From an uncultured Clostridium sp. (GTDB taxonomy: Bacteria; Bacillota; Clostridia; Lachnospirales; Lachnospiraceae): a stretch of DNA of 36,369 nt. The stretch is from the NCBI GenBank assembly GCA_945917985.1, contig CAMEIH010000025.1, forward strand, positions 1 through 36,369, read 5' to 3'. The notes beneath the pieces are model-generated. The model searched no databases. It was not told where the DNA came from and worked only from the letters and a program-made list of their open reading frames with translations. Of the stretch, positions 33,499-36,369 are shown piece after piece. How positions within the stretch are numbered: position 1 is the first letter of the stretch; each line of letters opens with the position of its first letter. The position numbers and the translations under genes are program-made.

Positions 33499-34188
33499 TC
33501 AAAACAGATACAGGCTCTCTCCGTGTTCCTTCAGCCATTTCCTGTACTGCTTATATGCCGGACAGAATTCGGCTACGAGATTCCAGAAATGCTCTGAATG
33601 ATCCATATATCTCAAATGACAAAGCTCATGTATAACCACATAGTCAAGCACAGGTTCCGGTGCCATAACAAGTCTCCAGTTAAAGTTCAGATTTCCTTTA
33701 CCGCTGCAACTTCCCCACCTGCTTTTGGTATCCTTGATATGAATATCCTGAAAGCTGACGCTAAGCCGCACGGCATATTCGGAGGCCTTTTCCTCTATGA
33801 TATCCGAAGCTTCCTTTCTGTACCATTTTTCAAGTGCATTTCTTCGATATTCATAATCAGCTTCATAGGGAACCACAAGGAGAATTCGTTCCATGGCAGA
33901 GCTCACTTTGGCACGTTTCCTGTCCTCTCTGACCACAGACAGTACTCTCTGCTCTCCGAGATACGGCAGAGTATCTCCGTTTTCGAGTTTTAAACGTGAT
34001 GCCTCCTGTCTTTCCTTTTCCCTTGCAAGCCTGATTGCAGTGGCCTCAATCCATTCTGCCTTTGACTGTACAAAAGCATCTATTTCATAATTCCTTAAAA
34101 AATAGGGTGCCTTTACTACAAGATTGCCATCTCTGTCAAAAGAGATGGCAATGGTTTTTCTTTTACTTCTGATCAACTGATACTGCAT
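33499..34188 (-). CDS. YgjP-type (M48-like, DUF45) metallopeptidase
   Basis: A 229-residue putative zinc peptidase. The HExxH motif is HELCHLRYMDHSEHFW near residue 190, with the following His-Ser and Phe typical of YgjP-like (DUF45) domains. KDTKSRWGSCSGKGNLNFNWRL upstream is the other family signature (seen as RWGSCS and LNFNWRL). No membrane helix or signal peptide, so cytoplasmic. Substrate unknown; the family is widespread and often near restriction or repair genes, which is not the case here. Start at 34188 or 34191 (adjacent ATGs); AAAGGA has better spacing to 34188. It starts 16-20 bp behind the GH74-like gene. Confidence 0.88.
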   Translation of the reverse strand: MQYQLIRSKRKTIAISFDRDGNLVVKAPYFLRNYEIDAFVQSKAEWIEATAIRLAREKERQEASRLKLENGDTLPYLGEQRVLSVVREDRKRAKVSSAMERILLVVPYEADYEYRRNALEKWYRKEASDIIEEKASEYAVRLSVSFQDIHIKDTKSRWGSCSGKGNLNFNWRLVMAPEPVLDYVVIHELCHLRYMDHSEHFWNLVAEFCPAYKQYRKWLKEHGESLYLF

Positions 34189-34207
34189 CATTTTTCCTTT
34201 ACATCAT

Positions 34208-36369
34208 CTACGAAACAGACGGTTCCCCATATTTGACACCAAAGGAGCCTGTGGCGATCAAAAATCTTCCCACCTTGCGGCTGTCACCGTCAATACTGTT
34301 GATATCCCCGAATTTCTGCATGTCATCATTGATTTTTTCCCATGTCTTTCCCTCGTCAAAAGAGCGAAAAAATCCATAAGTATTCTGAATCACACCACAG
34401 ATATAAAGTGCTTTGTCATCTTCCCTGTAATCCACATCCTGATGCAGCAGACCAAGTCCCATACGAAAGGCCGAATCCCCTTCCCCTGTGATTCTCTGCC
34501 CTTTCACAGTACACTTATCACCATCAAAGGAAAGCTTCCACAAACCGAACGCTCCGGCAGCAAGGTAAAAAATCCCCTCCTTGCCGGCTTCCCCGCGGAT
34601 TTCCGTCTTATTGGCGCAGTCTATCAAACCAAAATTCATTTTACCGCACGGAATACCTTCCGTCTTTGCGGGATAAAAAGTATTTCCCTGATCTTTGCTG
34701 ATATACATACTGAAATCATCACCAAATCCGTAAAACAGCTGCGGATTTACTCTGTCTGAGAAAACCTTCATATGGCAGTCTGTATCAGAAAGCTCTGCTC
34801 CTTCTTTATCGAATATCTTTACTTTCTGAAAACTTTTGCCCTGATCATGACTGACAATGATCCCTTTCATAAAAAGATCGATTCCCTCAGCCACACAGTA
34901 GACAATGGTCTTTGCATCTGCCGAAAGAGAAACCCAGCCGGAATTTACATTGGGGCATTCGATTTCATGAAATCTCACATCCAGATAATCGGAAATTCCA
35001 AAGGGAAGCGGAATCCTCTCGAAGGTAAGTCCATAATCCTTTGAAAAAATGAGGCCGCCTTTGGTTTTTCCTTTCCAGTTTCCTCTGGGTGTCACCACCA
35101 CATTCTCCGGATAGCTGTCTGAAAAGTCCGCATTAATGCAGGTGATATATCTGTTTCCTTCCTCGTCCGAGAAAGAATTACTGCAGGGCTGATCCATCTG
35201 TGTAAAGGCAAATCCGCCCAAATCTCCCACGATATCAATTACCTTCACAGGACCATCCACAGGACTGTAAACGTTTAGATGAACTGTCTCTTCGATTCCT
35301 CTGCAGCAGTCCGCAAAACTCCTGTCCTTTGAAGTAAAATCGTTACTCCTGAACACACCGGTTCCGCTGTTAAACCACACTTCATCCGGGTTAAAAGGAT
35401 TGATCTTTACATCACTGAGCCAGTGGATCAGATTATGACCGCCGTTATATTCAGGCTTCATATAGGAAGTCTCAAACCGTATATTTCCCACATTCAAGTC
35501 ATACAGGGCAGGCTCCCAGTTTTCCCCATAATCAAAAGAGACAAACATCATATCCCCATCATCCTTGCAGATTGTACTTGCAGCAAGAAGTCCAGGCCTC
35601 GCTTTACAGCTACTGATTCCTCCGAATCCAAAGGGATAAACACTGTTTCTGTCAACGGTATAAGCCCCCTGTTCTCCATAAAGGCAGGTAGGGGTAATAT
35701 CCTGATAGCTGCTCACTTTTCCATCCTCATCAAAGGCATATCGGATGATTCTTCCGCCAAGACTGTCACCACTGTCACAGCTGTAACCCATTTCCGTCAC
35801 ATAAGAATGCTCCCCGGTATTTGTGAGAGTAACATACAGATATTTTCCGTCAAAATCAATCCTGTGAGCCACATATCCGCTCCATTTTGAACCCTCTACA
35901 GCAATGTTATCCGGCATGAGCATAGGCTCAAAATTTCTGCCTTTATCATAGGAAATGTACAGACTATGTCCCCTCACATCCTCCGTGCCGGTAACAACAC
36001 CTGCCGTTCCCGCCACAACAGTATCTCCATCAGGCGAACACCAGACAAGCGTCATATAGGTTTCTGAGCCGGTATCCAGCTTCTTCCAGGAATCACCCAG
36101 ATCAGGCGAATAGAAAAGACCATCTTTCTGACTGGCAAAATAGATCCCATTCTCATTCACAGGATCCACAACAAGGCGGGGCCCTGTCCCTCTGCCGTTC
36201 CTGTTTCCATGAACATAACAGGGTATCTCCTTATGAAAAAATGTATTTCCGAAATCATCCGAAATGCTAAGCTTTCCATTTGTCTCTTTTCCGTCTCTCC
36301 CATTGACACCGCTTGCCACAAGGAGACGTGCCGGCTTATTTTGATCCACTGCGAGCGCTATGGGATAGG
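34208..36369 (-). CDS. GH74 xyloglucanase-like protein, N-terminus cut by window edge
   Basis: At least 719 residues are visible; the frame stays open to the window end, and GTG at 36349 is only an internal codon (Tyr-Pro-Ile-Ala-Leu-Ala precede it). It has repeated BNR/sialidase-like blades (SISDDFGNTF, YSPDLGDSW, VSFDYGENW, FSKDYGLTF, VSHDQGKSF, ISKDQGNTF, RSFDEGKTW), as in GH74 two-propeller enzymes. GH74 markers: GNRNGRGTGPRLVVDP (normally GNxxGRGMGERLAVDP) and GDLGGF, whose Asp should be the catalytic acid. The first catalytic Asp (DxGG near the N-terminus) would be off the window. GH74 enzymes cut xyloglucan or related beta-glucan chains. No signal peptide can be judged. It precedes the metallopeptidase and Cys-cluster genes. 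Confidence 0.82.
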   Translation of the reverse strand, partial: YPIALAVDQNKPARLLVASGVNGRDGKETNGKLSISDDFGNTFFHKEIPCYVHGNRNGRGTGPRLVVDPVNENGIYFASQKDGLFYSPDLGDSWKKLDTGSETYMTLVWCSPDGDTVVAGTAGVVTGTEDVRGHSLYISYDKGRNFEPMLMPDNIAVEGSKWSGYVAHRIDFDGKYLYVTLTNTGEHSYVTEMGYSCDSGDSLGGRIIRYAFDEDGKVSSYQDITPTCLYGEQGAYTVDRNSVYPFGFGGISSCKARPGLLAASTICKDDGDMMFVSFDYGENWEPALYDLNVGNIRFETSYMKPEYNGGHNLIHWLSDVKINPFNPDEVWFNSGTGVFRSNDFTSKDRSFADCCRGIEETVHLNVYSPVDGPVKVIDIVGDLGGFAFTQMDQPCSNSFSDEEGNRYITCINADFSDSYPENVVVTPRGNWKGKTKGGLIFSKDYGLTFERIPLPFGISDYLDVRFHEIECPNVNSGWVSLSADAKTIVYCVAEGIDLFMKGIIVSHDQGKSFQKVKIFDKEGAELSDTDCHMKVFSDRVNPQLFYGFGDDFSMYISKDQGNTFYPAKTEGIPCGKMNFGLIDCANKTEIRGEAGKEGIFYLAAGAFGLWKLSFDGDKCTVKGQRITGEGDSAFRMGLGLLHQDVDYREDDKALYICGVIQNTYGFFRSFDEGKTWEKINDDMQKFGDINSIDGDSRKVGRFLIATGSFGVKYGEPSVS

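Overview
The window reads as chromosomal core sequence of a spore-forming anaerobic Firmicute, most likely a member of the Lachnospiraceae or a close clostridial relative. Evidence: a SpoIVA coat ATPase, a CotJABC coat operon, a SpoVAF/GerA-type germination protein, class III (oxygen-sensitive) ribonucleotide reductase NrdD/NrdG, a monomeric [FeFe] hydrogenase, FeoAB, and typical clostridial families (DUF1292, DUF5662, DUF6512, DUF4340). No rRNA, tRNA, CRISPR array, insertion sequence or prophage gene was seen. Almost all genes lie on the minus strand; only DUF1292 and the cotJ/DUF6512/small-ORF block (14.4-16.5 kb) are on the plus strand.

Layout. 0.1-3.0 kb: a Cys-rich 12-residue-repeat protein, a DUF5662 protein, and a GH13 debranching-enzyme homologue whose catalytic motifs look destroyed. 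3.1-8.2 kb: DUF1292 (+) converging on and overlapping a three-gene chain hydrogenase - gltX - UvrD-like helicase, in which both junctions are 8-nt ATGnnTAA overlaps. 8.3-10.6 kb: feoA-feoB with a good promoter and a Fur-like box. 10.6-14.3 kb: an ABC exporter of the Gld type (ATPase, fused permease/GldG, DUF4340 protein). 14.4-15.6 kb: cotJABC. 15.7-16.5 kb: a DUF6512 membrane protein and a 60-residue protein, closed by a UUCG-capped terminator shared with a convergent MATE exporter. 18.0-19.7 kb: a cluster of GC-rich hairpins, then a SpoVAF-like gene with a near-consensus forespore (SigG) promoter. 19.7-23.0 kb: nrdD-nrdG-dut behind a near-perfect SigA promoter and a pair of NrdR boxes. 23.1-24.9 kb: HAD phosphatase and aminotransferase. 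25.0-31.3 kb: a tightly spaced minus-strand run punA - cdd - amidohydrolase - methyl-accepting chemotaxis protein - membrane-anchored MutS-like ATPase - 51-residue membrane protein, ending in one strong terminator. 31.3-32.9 kb: spoIVA with its own terminator and a SigE-type promoter. 32.9-36.4 kb: Cys-cluster protein, YgjP-type metalloprotease, and a GH74 xyloglucanase-like protein cut off by the window edge.

How it fits together. Several units are dNTP and nucleoside metabolism (NrdDG, Dut, PunA, Cdd, deaminase-like amidohydrolase); a second theme is sporulation (CotJ, SpoVAF, SpoIVA, perhaps the Cys-rich repeat protein); a third is anaerobic iron and hydrogen metabolism (FeoAB, hydrogenase). 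No single unmistakable new system is present. The best leads are the catalytically degenerate GH13 protein, the membrane MutS-like ATPase with its small membrane partner, and a chemoreceptor placed inside a nucleoside-salvage gene run. All promoter, operator and RNA calls were made by eye.
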